Source: Platerodrilus igneus | Lineage: Eukaryota; Arthropoda; Insecta; Coleoptera; Lycidae | Assembly (NCBI GenBank): GCA_036346225.1 | Contig: JARFIW010000966.1 | Coordinates: 2,480,001 to 2,544,000, forward strand | Reading direction: 5' to 3' | Length of the DNA: 64,000 bases | Part shown: positions 46,004-58,839 of the stretch, piece by piece | Layout of the letters: every line of letters starts with the position of its first letter | Position numbering within the stretch: position 1 is the stretch's first letter | Position numbers and translations under genes: made by a program | The notes under the pieces: model-generated | Told to the model about the DNA's origin: nothing | The model's input: the letters and a program-made list of their open reading frames with translations, nothing else | Databases searched by the model: none

Positions 46004-49000
46004 TCTATTAAGCTGTCTGAGCCAAATTATCAGAACACATCAAAATATATGTAGGAATTATTTGCTAATTATTTGCTTTTTTTTGCTATAAAACCAATTT
46101 TTTTGCTATATCTGTAAAAAAGTTGCAAGTGGCTAGATAGCTTAATATTAATAAAAAAAAAATAAATACACAAAATAAAATAAAAAAATTAACAATATAT
46201 AAATTATTTGTTATTTTTTTGCTACCATTTGCAAAAGAAAAAAAATCAATTTTCAAATAATAAAATAAATATCAATATCTACAAGAGTACAGTACATTAT
46301 AGAAATTAATTGCAGGCATGACTAAAGAATACCTACGTTTTATGAATTATTTACTCTTAAAATATGCAACTCCCGAATCTTTGGTAGCAAAACTAATATT
46401 AAAAAAACTACAAAATATCATATACCCACTTCAAATTTACAAGAATAAAGTACATTATAGAAATTAATTGTTGGCATAACTATATCACTCATATGTTTTA
46501 TGAATTACTTGCGCTTTAGATACGCAACTCCCGAATTTTTTGCTCGCAAAATTAAATGTTCGAACTATAATAATGGCCATTTGTCGTTTTCTATATTAAT
46601 TTTGCGAGCAAAAAATTCAGGATTTACATAATATAAGAGCAAATATATCAAGCTACATGATGATGTAATTATGATAAAAGCAATTAATTTTTTAAAAGCA
46701 TCTTACTTTTGTAGTCTCAGGCCAACTTATATTATTATTATCATTTGAACATCTAATTTGGCGAGCAAAAAATTCGGGCGCTGCATATCTAAAGAGTAAA
46801 TAATTCATAAACAATGTAAATTCTATATTTGTGCCAGCAATTAATTTCTTTAATGTATTTCATTCTTGTACATTCGAAGTGGCTGGATGGCCTTTTGTCG
46901 TTTTTTATATTAATTTCGCAAACAAAATATTCAGCAGTTGCAAATTTTAAGGGGAAATAATATATAGAACGTAGCATTTCTAGTCGTGCTAGCAATCAAT
47001 TCCTTTAATATATTTTACTCTTAGATGGTGTAGAACATGTTGGTATTTATTCCATAATTCGGGAAAATAGATTTTTTTCTGTTTGCAAATGGTAGCAAAA
47101 AAATAGCAAATTATGTATGAATTGTTAATTTTTTATTTTATTTTGTGTGAGTATTTTTTGTGATTAGTTGGATAGTTTAATATTAAACTATTTAGCTAAT
47201 TAAAAAAATACCTACACAAAATAAAATATAAATTAACAATTCATACATAATTTGCTATTTTTTTGCTACCATTTACAAACGAAAGAAATCAATTATCTCG
47301 AATAATGAACTAAAAATTGGCATCTACAAGAGTAAAGTACATTAAAGAAATTAATTACCGACACAACTATAGCATTTACATTATTTATGAATTATTTGCT
47401 CTTTAATATGCAGCTCCCAAATTTTTGGCTCGCCAAATTAGATGTTCAAAAATAATATAAGTTGGCCTGAGACTACAAGAGTAAAGTGCTTTTAAAAAAT
47501 TAACTGCTTCTATCATAATTACATCATCATGTAGCTTGATTTATTTGCTCTTAAATTATGTAAATGCTGAATTTCTTGCTCACTAAATTAATATAAAAAA
47601 CGACAAAGGACCATCCAGCCACTTCGAATCTACAAGAATAAAATACATTAAAGAAATTAATTGCTAGCACAACTACAGCGTTTACCTTGTTTAGGAATTA
47701 TTTGCTCTTTAGATATGCAGCAATCGAATTTTTTGTTCGCCAAATTAGATGTTCAAACTATAATAATTATATAAGTTGGCCTGAGACTACAAGAGTAAAG
47801 TGCTTTTAAAAAATTAATTGCTTCCATTATAATTACATCATCATGTAGCTTGATTTATTTGCTTTTAAATTATATAAATTCTGATTTTTTGCTTGCGAAA
47901 TTAATATAAAAAACTACAAAAGACCATCCAGCCAGCTCGAATCAACAAGAATAAAATTAAGAAATTAATTGCTGGCACTATAGCGTATACATTGTTTAGG
48001 AAATATTTACTCTTTAGATATGCAGCTCCCAAATTTTTTGCTCGTCAAATTAGAAGTTCAAATGATAATAATAGTATAAGTTGGCCTGAGGCTACAAAAG
48101 CAATGTGCTTTTAAAGAATTAAATGCTTCTATCATAATTACATCATCATGTAGCTTGATTTATTTGCTCTTAATTTATAGTACATCCTGAATTTTTTGCT
48201 AGCGAAATTAATATAAAAAACGACAAAAGACCATCCAGCCACTTTAAATTTACAAGAATAAAATATATTAAAGAAATTAATTGCTGGCACTATAGCGTTT
48301 ACATTGTTTATAAATTATTTGCTCTTTAGATACGCAGCTCCCAAATTTTTTGGTCTCCAAATTAGATGTTCAAATGATAATAATAATATAAGTTGGCCTG
48401 AGACTACAAGAGTAGAGTTTAAGAAATTAATTGCTTCTATCATAATTACATCATCATGTAGCTTGATTTATTTGCTCTTAAATTATGTAAATCCTGAATT
48501 ATTTGCTCGCGAAATTAATATAAAAAACAACAAAAGACCATCCAGCCACTTCGAATTTACAAGAATAAATTATATTAAAGAAATTAATTGCTGGCACTAT
48601 AGCGTTTACATTATTTATGAATTATTTGCTCTTTAGATATGCAGCTCCCAAATTTTTTGCTCGCCAAATTAGATGTTCAAATGATAATAATAATATAGGT
48701 TGGTCTGAGACTACAAGAGTAAAGTGGTTTTAAAAAATTAATTGCTTCTATCATAAGTATATCATCATGTAGCTTGATTTATTTGCTCTTAAATAATTTA
48801 AATCCTGAATTTTTTGTTCGCGAAATTAATATAAAAAAACGACAAAAGACCATCGAATCTACAAGAATAAAATACATTAAAGAAATCAAGTGCTGGCACA
48901 ACTACAGCATTTAAATTGTTTATGAATTATTTGCTCTTTAGATACGCAGCTCCCGAATTTGTTGCTCGCCAAATTAGATGTCCAAATGATAATAATAATG

Positions 49001-51584
49001 TAAGGTGGTCTGAGACTACAAGAGTAGAGTTTAGAAAATTAATTGCTTCTATCATAAGTATATCATCATGTAGCTTAAATTATTTGCTCTTAAATTATGT
49101 AAATCCTGAATTTTTTGTTCGCGAAATTAATATAAAAAAACGACAAAAGACCATCCAGCCACTTCGAATTTACAAGAATAAAATACATTAAAGAAATTAA
49201 TTGCTGGCAGAACCACAGCATTAACATTGTTTATGAATTATTTGCTTTTTAGATATGCAGGTCCCAAATTTTCTGCTCCTCAAATTAGATGTCCAAATGA
49301 TAATAATAATATAAGTTGGCCTGAGACTACAAGAGTAGAGTTTAAGAAATTAATTGCTTCTATCATAATTACATCATCATGTAGCTTGATTTATTTGCTC
49401 TTAAATTATGTAAATCCTGAATTATTTGCTGGCGAAATTAATATAAAAAACAACAAAAGACCATCCCGCCACTTCGAATTTACAAGAATAAATTATATTA
49501 AAGAAATTAATTGCTGACACTATAGCGTTTACATTGTTTATGAATTATTTGCTCTTTAGATGTGCAGCTCCCAAATTTTTTGCTCGCCAAATTAGATGTT
49601 CAAATGATAATAATAATATAGGTTGGTCTGAGACTACAAGAGTAAAGTGCTTTTAAAAAATTAATTGCTTCTATCATAAGTATATCATCATGTAGCTTGA
49701 TTTATTTGGTCTTAAATTATGTAAATCCTGAATTTTTTGTTCGCGAAATTAATATAAAAAACGACAAAAGACCATCGAATCTACAAGAATAAAATACATT
49801 AAAGAAATCAAGTGCTGGCACAACTACAGTATTTAAATTGTTTATGAATTATTTGCTCTTTAGATACGCAGCTCCCGAATTTTTTGCTCGCCAAATTAGA
49901 TGTCCAAATGATAATAATAATGTAAGGTGGTCTGAGACTACAAGAGTAGAGTTTAGAAAATTAATTGCTTCTAACATAAGTATATCATCATGTAGCTTAA
50001 ATTATTTGCTCTTAAATTATGTAAATCCTGAATTTTTTGTTCGCGAAATTAATATAAAAAAACGACCAAAAACCATCCAGCCACTTCGAATTTACAAGAA
50101 TAAAATACATTAAAGAAATTAATTGCTGGCACAACCACAGCATTAACATTGTTTATGAATTATTTGCTTTTTAGATATGCAGGTCCCGAATTTTTTGCTC
50201 CCCAAATTAGATGTCCAAATGATAATAATAATATAAGTTGGCCTGAGACTACAAGAGTAGAGTATAAGAAATTAATTGCGTCTATCATAATTACATCATC
50301 ATGTAGCGTGAATTATTTGCTCTTAAATTATGTAAATCCTGAATTTTTTGCTTGAGAAATTAATATAAAAAACGACAAAAGACCATCCAGTCACTTCGAA
50401 TTTACAAGAATAAAATATATTAAAGAAATTAATTGCTGGCACTATAGCGTTTACATTGTTTATGAATTATTTGCTATTTAGATACTCAGCTCCCAAATTT
50501 TTTGCTCGCCAAATTAGATGTTCAAATGATAATAATAATATAGGTTAGTCTGAGACTACAAGAGTAAAGTGTTTTTAAAAAATTAATTGCTTCTATCGTA
50601 ATTATATCATCATGTAGCTTGATTTATTTGCTATTAAATTATGTAATTCCTGAATTTTTTGTTCGCGAAATTAATATAAAAAACGACAAAAGACCATCCA
50701 GCCACTTCGAATCTACAAGAATAAAATACATTAAAGAATTAATTGCTGGCACAACTACAGCATTTACATTGTTTATGAATTATTTGCTCTTTAGATATGC
50801 AGCTCCCGAATTGTTTGCTCGCCAAATTAGATGTCCAAATGATAATAATAGTATAAGTTGGCCTGAGACTACAAGAGTAGAGTTTAAGAAATTAATTGCT
50901 TCTATCATAATTACATCATCTTGTCGCTTAATTTATTTGCTCTTAAATTATGTAAATCCTGAATTTTTGCTCGCGAAATTGACATAAAAACGACAAAATG
51001 CCATTGTTATCATTTGAACACTTAATTTCGCGAGCAAAAAATTCGGGAGTTGCATATCTAAAGCCCTAGTAATTCATAAAACATATGAATGATATAGTTA
51101 TGCCAACAATTAATTTCTTTAATGTACTTTATTTTTGTAAATTCCAAGTGGATATATGATATTTTGTCGTTTTTTATATTAATTTCGCGAGCAAAAAATT
51201 CGGAAGTTGCATAGTTTAGGAGTAAATAATTCATTTAACGTAGGTATTCTTTAGTCATGCCTGCAATTAATTTCTATAATGTACTGTACTCTTGTAGATA
51301 TTGATATTTATTTTATTATTTGAAAATTTGATTTTTCTTTTGCAAATGGTAGCACAAAAATAGCAAATAATTTATATATTGCTAATTTTTTTGTTTTATT
51401 TTGTTTTTAGTTGGTTAGATAGCTTTATATTAAGCTTAATATTAAGCTATCTAGCCATTTGTAACTTTTTTTACAGATATAGCAAAAAAATTGATTTTAT
51501 AGCAAAAAAAAGCAAATAATTAGCAAATAATTCCTATATATATTTTGATGTGTTCTGATAATTTGGCTCAGACAGCTTAATAGA
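46004..51584. mobile_element. Fold-back element with inverted ends and a dimeric ~310-bp tandem core
   Basis: Both outer ends carry the same sequence inverted, starting TCTATTAAGCTGTCTGAGCC at 46004 and ending as its reverse complement at 51584. The inverted ends extend several hundred bases (TTTGCTATA-rich, then GCTAGATAGCTTAATATTAA). The inner part consists of ~310-bp units: forward at 46300-46590, reversed at 46600-47160, forward in about a dozen copies at 47300-51000, reversed again at 51000-51400. Each unit has two related halves of about 155 bp sharing GAATTTTTTGCTCGC and AAATTAATTGCT. Perfect or near-perfect palindromes sit at 47165-47205 and 51420-51470. Most units keep an open frame of 90-120 codons. 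No transposase is inside. Confidence 0.8.
47300..51000 (+). repeat. Core satellite array, ~12 units of ~310 bp (A+B halves of ~155 bp)
   Basis: Half A reads ATTTGCTCTTTAGATATGC, then GAATTTTTTGCTCGCC, then GATAATAATAATATAAG, GAGACTACAAGAGTA. Half B reads ATTTGCTCTTAAATTATGT, then GAATTTTTTGCTCGCG, then CATCCAGCCACTTCGAAT, TACAAGAATAAA. In protein terms both halves share a YLLL-Y---PEFFAR-I pattern followed by TR--(F/Y)-K--I. Open stretches spanning one whole dimer are at 48304-48636, 48916-49191, 49227-49517, 49838-50113 and 50619-50987. Some units carry in-frame stops. Whether this descends from a repeat protein or is open by chance is undecided. Confidence 0.8.
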
Positions 51585-51984
51585 CCTCACTAAGTTTTAT
51601 GTCTGGACTACACTTTTAATTCGGTTACCATTTAGTTTTTGAATGCATCAGCATAGTGTTTGCGGCTGCCTCGATGCAAAATGTTTTGATTGCTTTACAC
51701 ATCTCTTTACATTACTCGAGTACGTTGAGTGAAGCAGCATATTTAGTAAGTGTTTTGATTGAAATTAGTACGAAAATATTAGTAATTAGTTTAAAAATTG
51801 AACACCCTGTAAAAGTTGTTTGCATATTTAGAAGGTAAGTGCAATTAAAATCTATAATTGTTGTACAATAAGGTAATTAGTTTTGCATTTGGCTATTTGG
51901 GATGTATGCGTACTGCAAGCCCTATAATGTGGTACAGATATATACCATTAATGTTATTTACAGGCACGGATAGGAAAATACCGC
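51585..51984. other. Link between fold-back array and piggyBac gene
   Basis: No gene is supported. A 60-codon plus frame at 51656-51838 is unremarkable. Confidence 0.4.
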
Positions 51985-53594
51985 TCTCAAAAAAAGAGCT
52001 ACAACAAATTTGATATGTTTTGTGACTCTGATGCTAGTGATGGTTCTCATTAATCTTTCGATGACAGTGATGGTTCATATGAACCTTTTGATGAAGAATC
52101 TAAAACAACTGATCAATCTGAGACCGACAAGAACCATGTAATAAAACATTAGAAAATATTCAACCCCAAAATGATGACCAACTTGAAAAAAAAGATGAAG
52201 CTCTAGAAGAAAATGCAGCTCCCTCTAGTTCTTATGTTATATGGTTTGTCCCTAAAAGGCAAATTTCTAGTAGAAGCACTTATTCACTAACCTTTGATAC
52301 ACAAGCTAATTTGAGGCCGTATCAATGTTTCAAAAAACTATATCTCTCTTTATTATTATACATTTTTCAATATACGAATGAAAGAATTCAAATATACAAC
52401 TATTAAGGAGGAACGCTCGTTTGAAAGGAACTGATAAAGATGAACTCCAGTAGTTTTTGGGTGCACGCTTGTTATGTACTACAATCACGTTCCACAAATT
52501 AGTGAATACTGGTCCACTCATCCTACTTTGGGTAATACATCCATACAAAATGCAATATCTAGAGACAGATTCAAATTAATTTCTTCAAAAATATGTTTTG
52601 CATCACCAAAGAAACCAACAGAATTCTCCAAAACTTATTATATTGATGATGTAGTCCAATGTTTGAAAGGTACGTTCCAGAAATACCGTCAGGATAGTAG
52701 CCTTCAAAGTATAGATAAATCCATGACAAAGTTCAAAAAGTGTTCGTCTTTGAAGCAATTTATGTCACCAAAGCCTGTAAGGAGAGGAATTAAGTTGTGC
52801 GTTAGATGAGATTCCTTTTATTGGATATACATACGATCTAATATCAACAAAGATCGTAAAGCAAAACGTTTAGATGGAACCCTTGGTGAACGTGTATTGC
52901 AAAAACTAATCTCAACAGCAAGTGACATAGATATTACCTTCTGTTATGATCCATTTTTTATTTCTACCACTCTACTACACAATATTGATTATGCAACACT
53001 AGGAAGATGTAACAGAAATAGAAAAATTTACCCGAAATTATGGATAAACTAAGAAAAGATGAATATGAGTTTCAGTGCAGCAAAGATGAACTGTTATTTA
53101 TAAAATGGCAAAACACAAAAAGTTCCTATGTTAAAAAATCAGCGTTCGTTGCCCAGAAATGGTTGCACTAGATAGAGAGATTATGGAAGTGGTTGATTTA
53201 GCAGACAAGATGATAGGACTATACAAACTACATCACAAATCAAGAAAATGGTGGAAGAAGGTTTTTATCATCGTCGTAAAAGCATGGATTCTCTATAAAG
53301 AAAATACAAAGAAAAATCCTTTTCAGCGATTTGTAGTGCCCCTCGCGGAAGAAATGTTAGCTGAAGAAAGAAAAGCAGCAACTGTGAGGCGTTTATTGAA
53401 GAAAGGAGGACTAATTGGGAAAAGACGGCGACTCGAAAATGTACCTTTACATCTTCCAGTTGAAGATACAACGTGAAAAAGAAGCAAAAGGTGCGCTGAA
53501 AACAAAATTAAGAAACGTACAAAGACAATTTGTCAAGAGTGTGGCATTCCGCTATGCTCTAAATGTTTTGCAATATATCATTCTTAAAATTTAT
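51985..53594 (+). pseudogene. piggyBac transposase, degraded
   Basis: An acidic N-terminus (FDDSDGSYEPFDEES) is followed by a broken stretch. The best-preserved segment (52474-52809) reads QISEYWSTHP, AISRDRFKLISSKI, then SIDKSMTKFK and FMSPKPVRRGIKLCVR, the conserved piggyBac core with the first catalytic Asp in SIDKSM. Later pieces include RLDGTLGERVLQKLIST in another frame, and DLADKMIGLYKLHHKSRKWW (53192-53251). The end is a Cys-rich CQECGIPLCSKCFAIYHS domain (about 53538-53591), typical of the C-terminal cross-brace zinc-binding domain of piggyBac transposases. There are several stops and frameshifts. Confidence 0.85.
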
Positions 53595-53899
53595 TTTTAT
53601 TATTTGCAATAAAAATATTTACTAGTTTTCTTTAGGACTGATGGTATATAAAAGTACCACAACAAAAGGCTAATGGTACTCATACGTCCCGCTACCCCCT
53701 CAATCTCCTTGATTTTTTTTAGACATTTTTGCTATAAAAAATTATTTTTACTTATACAAACATAACGAAAACACAAAAGTATTCCCATGCCTCCCAGAAA
53801 AAGTCATCATGAAATGGTTAGGAGATAGTGAGCAAGTAAAAGCATTACTAATAATATATGAGTTGCAAATTGTTAACACTTAACATCATCTACAACCTT

Positions 53900-54010
53900 C
53901 TATAAAATTGTTTATTTTAGAGCATATTTAATAGGAACGATAACACACTTTTTGATCTGTGCCATAGGTTGGGAAGCTTGCTGTAAACATATTTACATCA
54001 TATTACTCGA
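53900..54010 (+). repeat. Diverged direct repeat of 45710-45810
   Basis: It shares GGTTGGGAAGCTT and the flanking context with 45773-45795. The two copies bracket the fold-back array and the piggyBac gene. Confidence 0.4.
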
Positions 54011-54313
54011 AAATTGTTTAACTACGAATAACAACTACACGAACTGCATGCACTCTAACAAACATAATCGAATAGCTTGTCTTAATGTCGGAGAACGTAT
54101 CTTATATTGCTACGCAATAGTAATATGAACTGTACAATAGTTGTAGCTTAAGACGTTACCAAGAATGTTTTTTATATTTTGTATACTTGGATATAGAGAG
54201 CGCCACTAATCAAATGTCAGTATTAAAGATTAACTTGAATCTAAAGTTTCAGTGCGATACGTGTAATGTTGTAGCTACAAATAACTGTCAAAGTTAACAA
54301 GTTAATCGAAAAA

Positions 54314-55359
54314 TGGAATTGAACCGTGAGAATTTTCGTGTAATAATTTTCGATGACAATTATCTCAACAAGAATGCGTTGTCGTGTCGGTTTCGTTTTC
54401 GGCAATGAAGAGTGTCATCAGTCAACAATTTCTCGTTGGTATGAAAAATTCAAACGTGGACGGATTAGTCGTAGCGACAATCCAAAGGCAGGTGTACCAA
54501 TAACGATAGTCACTTAGAAAAACGTCGATGTTGTGCGCAAGCTCATCAACAAAGAACGACATGTGGAATACCGCGAAAGTGAGACATCATTTGAGATTTC
54601 AGGAACTATAAATCAAGGTGTTTTGCATGAAGAATTATGTGTAAAAAAATTAGTTTCCCCTGGGGTTACCGCATCTGTTGACCGAAGAACATAAAGCACC
54701 TAGACTGAATTGGTCTAAGAACAAGCTTCAACTCAGGTAACTCTAAGAACATGTACAACAGTGTGAGCAGTGATGAATCTTGGATTTGCTCATACGAATT
54801 AGAAAATAAGCAACAGTACTCTGTTTGGGTGTTCCAAGGTGAAGAAAAGCCGACAAAAATCATCCATTCTCGAAGTGTCTCCAAAAAAATTGTTGCAACA
54901 TTCGTCTCAAAAGCGGGTCATATAAAAACAATTTCTCTACAAGATCAAGGATACTGCCGATTCATATACAACCATTTGTTTGCCGCAAGTCATTGCGGAG
55001 TTTTGAAAAACCAACTCCAAACAACAAATCGTCCTCCACCTAGACAATGCAAATTCGCACACAACTCGCAAGACAATTGAATTTTTAACACAACAAAACG
55101 TCGAATTGTTAGGCAATCCTCCATGCACTCCCGACCTAAGTCTCTGCGATTTATATATCTTTCTGAAAATCAAGGACAAACTGCGTGATTAAAGGTTCCA
55201 GTCGTCCGAAGAAGCAGTCGATGCCTTAAAAATTTTGACGGTACCAACAAACGAGTGGAATAACTGTTTCCAGAGTTGGTTCAAAGGTATGCAAAAGTAC
55301 ATTAATCTTCGAGGAGAATTCTTCGAAAAGCGATATTCTCTAAAAGATACCTACTGTTT
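54314..55359 (+). pseudogene. mariner-family transposase, degraded
   Basis: It starts MELNRENFRVIIF at 54314. The DNA-binding part follows in shifted frames (QSTISRWYEKFKRGRIS, then KLINKERHVEY). The catalytic core is seen as SDESWICSYE (first D, about 54772), LHLDNANSHTT (second D, about 55042) and PDLSLCDLYIF (third D, about 55135), consistent with the D,D34D spacing of mariner. The tail reads SSEEAVDALK, WNNCFQSWFKGMQKYINL and GEFFEKRYS. The length of ~1.05 kb is normal for the family. At least four frame breaks are present; all three catalytic Asp codons survive. Terminal inverted repeats were not found by eye. Confidence 0.87.
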
Positions 55360-55831
55360 TACTCCAGCTCTTTATGTAACACTTAAAAGACAACCCTCGT
55401 ACTATGAATCAAATTTTGTAAGTAGCACATCTATAAAAGCGAACGACACAGCTGCAAGTTCGGTGATAGCCAAAGACATATTTCCATTAAGCACATCTGC
55501 GATGAAATAAAAATGCATCCCCACAACCTCGTAAACAAACTAAACACTATAGGGTATTTCAGTGTGCAAAAGTACACTGTCACCTAATTCTTTAAAATTA
55601 AATTTTGAAGTTAAAGGTATTAATGTTCAAAACACAATAACATTTAAAATTTTCCTCCACAATGTGCATATACACAAATATAAACAATCTTGTCAAGCGA
55701 GTGGGTATTGTCACAACACAATATTAATTTGCATAAAAAGTAAATTATCTCCTGATAGTGCACCTATAGTTGGTACAAAAGTGAGAGTCAAATCAGATAA
55801 CGAGTGGAATGCAGATGCACAGACCATATAA
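55360..55831 (+). other. Two adjoining open stretches of unknown origin
   Basis: Downstream of the mariner gene the frame at 55235-55510 continues well past the normal mariner C-terminus (STSIKANDTAASSVIA). A second frame at 55562-55831 reads LNFEVKGINVQNTITFKI and SGYCHNTILICIKSKLSPD, with a Cys-containing, beta-strand-like pattern. I do not recognise either. They may be a remnant of a captured gene or of another element's coding region, or chance. Confidence 0.35.
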
Positions 55832-56004
55832 TTATTTGGCTGCCTGCCTTACATACAACTCATGATGGCTTCATACTACTTCAAGTTTTTATTAACCATT
55901 ACGCTTTACCCTCTAACATTTCCACAAACCCATTTAATCACTGTGTTTAATCTTTAATCGATGTTACGTATGTACACTATTCGCATATTTTAGAAGAAAA
56001 ATAA

Positions 56005-58800
56005 GACATAGTAGGGTTAGCGACGTTCGGAGGCCAGAAGCGGGAGATTTTTGAAGCGCAAACTTTAGAGTAATTCATACAGGATCACAGGAAGGAAATT
56101 TAGGCGTGGGGTCAGTTATGCCGAAAAAGACAAGTCACTGCGTAGAAACGAAGCAGTACACATGATTAGATTAGAATCGATACCGGTAAATAAAGTAATA
56201 ATACAAGTAAATGTTCTCACCTTTAGCTACACTGAGGAAGTGGTGGAAGCGACTTACAAATTTATTAAATACATACTAAGATTCGTAGAAGGATACGAAG
56301 ATTTAATTAATAATTACGGGAAGTGAGTGTGAGGAGGGAGCCGTAGTAGGTTTATTTGGTTTAAGCACTAGAAACGACAGGGGAAATAGGCTAGTAGAAT
56401 TGGGCAACGAAAACAATTTAACCATCACAAACACATTATTTCAACCTCATACTAGAGGACGATACGTGAGGAATATGCCAGCAGACATAGGGAGATATCA
56501 AATAGAATACATTCTCCTCTGACGATCCCTTAGGAATCAAGTAAAAGAATGTAGAAGCTACCCAGAAGCAGATACAGACACACCATAGTAATAATGAAGG
56601 CCTCGCTTGAATTTACAAATTTGAAATAAAAAACAGAAAAAAGCTGTTTAATTTTGAGAACCTAAAAGACAAAGATGTCCACGGAAGATATGAAAAATGG
56701 TCAAAGCATCGGAAAAGTTTCTGATACTAAGGAAGTAGAAACCGAATGGAATAACACTAAAGCTAGCTTAGACATAGCGGCCAGAGATACTCTAGAGTAT
56801 AAACAAATAGAAAAAAACATGGGTAACAAAGGATATACTAAATTTAATAGAAGAAAGGTAAAAATACAAAAACAGATCAGTGAAACAGGTAAACAGAAAT
56901 ACAAAATCATAAAATGAGAAATTATTCGCCAATGGAGGAAAGCTAAGAACAATGGATTGATGAAAAGTGCAAAAGATGTACAAATTAAGATGCAAATAGG
57001 AAAGACAGACAAAACATCATTATAGAAAATGTAAAAGAAGTTGTTAGATGGTAAGGATATATAGGCAATTTATATGGAGGACAGGAACTAGAAGCATAAG
57101 AACAGGAATCAGATATTGAAGAGGATGACTTGGGATATCCTACACTTAGAGACGAGTTTCAATTAGCATTAAAGGGCATGAAAAATAATAAAACACCGGG
57201 TATAGATAAGATGCAAATAAAAACTCTAAAAGCTGTTGGACAAGCAGAGCGTCTTATCCAACTCCTAGGTTATATGTATGAGACAGGTGAAATACTCAAA
57301 GATTTCAAACGCAACACCATAGAGACTATATCAAAAAAGGAAACTGCGGACGGATGTGTAAATTTTTTACAATATATATGTCAGCACACGTATCAAAAAT
57401 ATTAACTAGAATTGTACAAAGACGGATGGAAAAACGGACTGACGAAGTACTACGAGAAGATCAATTTGGGTTTACGCGAAACAGGGGCACATTGGAGGCC
57501 ATTTTAGCTTTAAGTATGATAATGGAGTAAGCAATAGAAAAAGAGAAAGATGTATATAAGGTTTGTAGATCTTGAAATAGCATTCGACAATGTAATTTAG
57601 GAAAAAACGCTTGAAATACTCAAAAAGATTGGAATGAATTATAGGAAAGGACGGGTAGTACACAGTAGTACACAAAGAGGAAGCAGCTGTAATATAATTA
57701 GAGAAGAATAGTAGAGAACTAAATATTAGGAAAGGGGTGAGACAGGTATGCGCCCTATCCCCGTTAATTTTTAACTTGTATATCAAAGTTGCAATTAATT
57801 CTATCAAATGCAAAAATACATTTGAAATTATTATGCAGAGACAAATTAATGATATGCCTAGATCTGCAGATGATATTGCGGTATTAGCATCTAGCAATGA
57901 AGAGATAGAATTAGCTCATAAAGAAATAAAAATAATGCTAACAGAGAGATACGGTATGAAAATTAACAAAAATAAAACTAAAGTACTTATATGTAAAAGA
58001 GGAGTAAATAAGGCAAAACCAGAATACAAATAGGAAACGAGAACTTACAAGAGGTTAAGGATATTTGCTAACTAGGAAGTCGCATAGCGCAAGATAGAAA
58101 AAGTTCAAAAGATATGAAACAAAGACTAGAACAAGACCGTGCTGCAATTAACAAGAAAATCCAACTACTGTGTTCAATTTTCAACAAACATGGAACAAGG
58201 AAAATTGTTCAAGGCGTATGTGTGGAGCACAGCAGTGTACGGCTGTGAAATGTAGACAGTAAGAAAAGCGGAGAAGAAAACGTTAGAAACCATTGATATG
58301 TGGTGCTACAGACGTAGGATGGACATATCACAGACGGACAAAGTTAAGAACTAAGAAGTTCTAGAAATCGTAGGTAAAAAAAGAAATATTTGGCGAACAG
58401 TAGAAAATAGGAGAAATAAAATGATAGGACACATACTAAGGTGTAAGCGAATAGTGCAGAATAGAAGCAAAGAAAGGAAAAGAAAAATGTAAGAGGTAGA
58501 CCTAGATTAGACTATTGCAAACAGATAGTGAAAGATGTAGGCTGTGGGAATTTCAGGCAAATGTATAGGTTAGCTTAGAATAGAAATCAACGGAAATACG
58601 CGTCCAACCACTTCCAGAACGGAAAACTTAAAGGTGAAAAGAGGAATTGTATTTAAACCTTATGATTATCGAAAATATTTACAGGAGGTGGTCTTACAAT
58701 ATTCTCAATCATTGTTAATTGTACGAAAAGATTCAGTAAGTGTTTAAGTGGTGAAGGATTATGACAGCCATTAGGTTGCTTAACCCCTATTGCGTGACAT
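56005..58800 (+). mobile_element. RTE-like non-LTR retrotransposon, copy 2 (5'-truncated)
   Basis: It begins inside the endonuclease, without the 5' leader seen in copy 1, as expected from incomplete reverse transcription. Many blocks align with copy 1: endonuclease near 56340-56520, RT 57130-58020, and the C-terminal GRPRL-like region near 58490. The 3' tail reaches about 58800 with GCTTAACCCC. Confidence 0.85.
56040..58640 (+). pseudogene. LINE endonuclease/RT of copy 2, catalytic box present
   Basis: Endonuclease traces include NRLVELGNENNLTITNTLF (about 56386) and IGRYQIEYILL. RT shows KNNKTPGIDKMQIKTLK (57181) and MYETGEILKDFKRNT. Motif B is VRQVCALSPLIFNLYIKVA (57739). Unlike copy 1, the active-site segment is retained: RSADDIAVLASS at about 57860, with Ser in place of the usual Tyr. 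It is followed by INKNKTKVLICKRG. There are numerous stops elsewhere. It can serve as the reference for the deletion in copy 1. Confidence 0.83.
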
Positions 58801-58839
58801 TGAATATCTATTAAATAGGGTTTATCTTTAAAAAACAAT

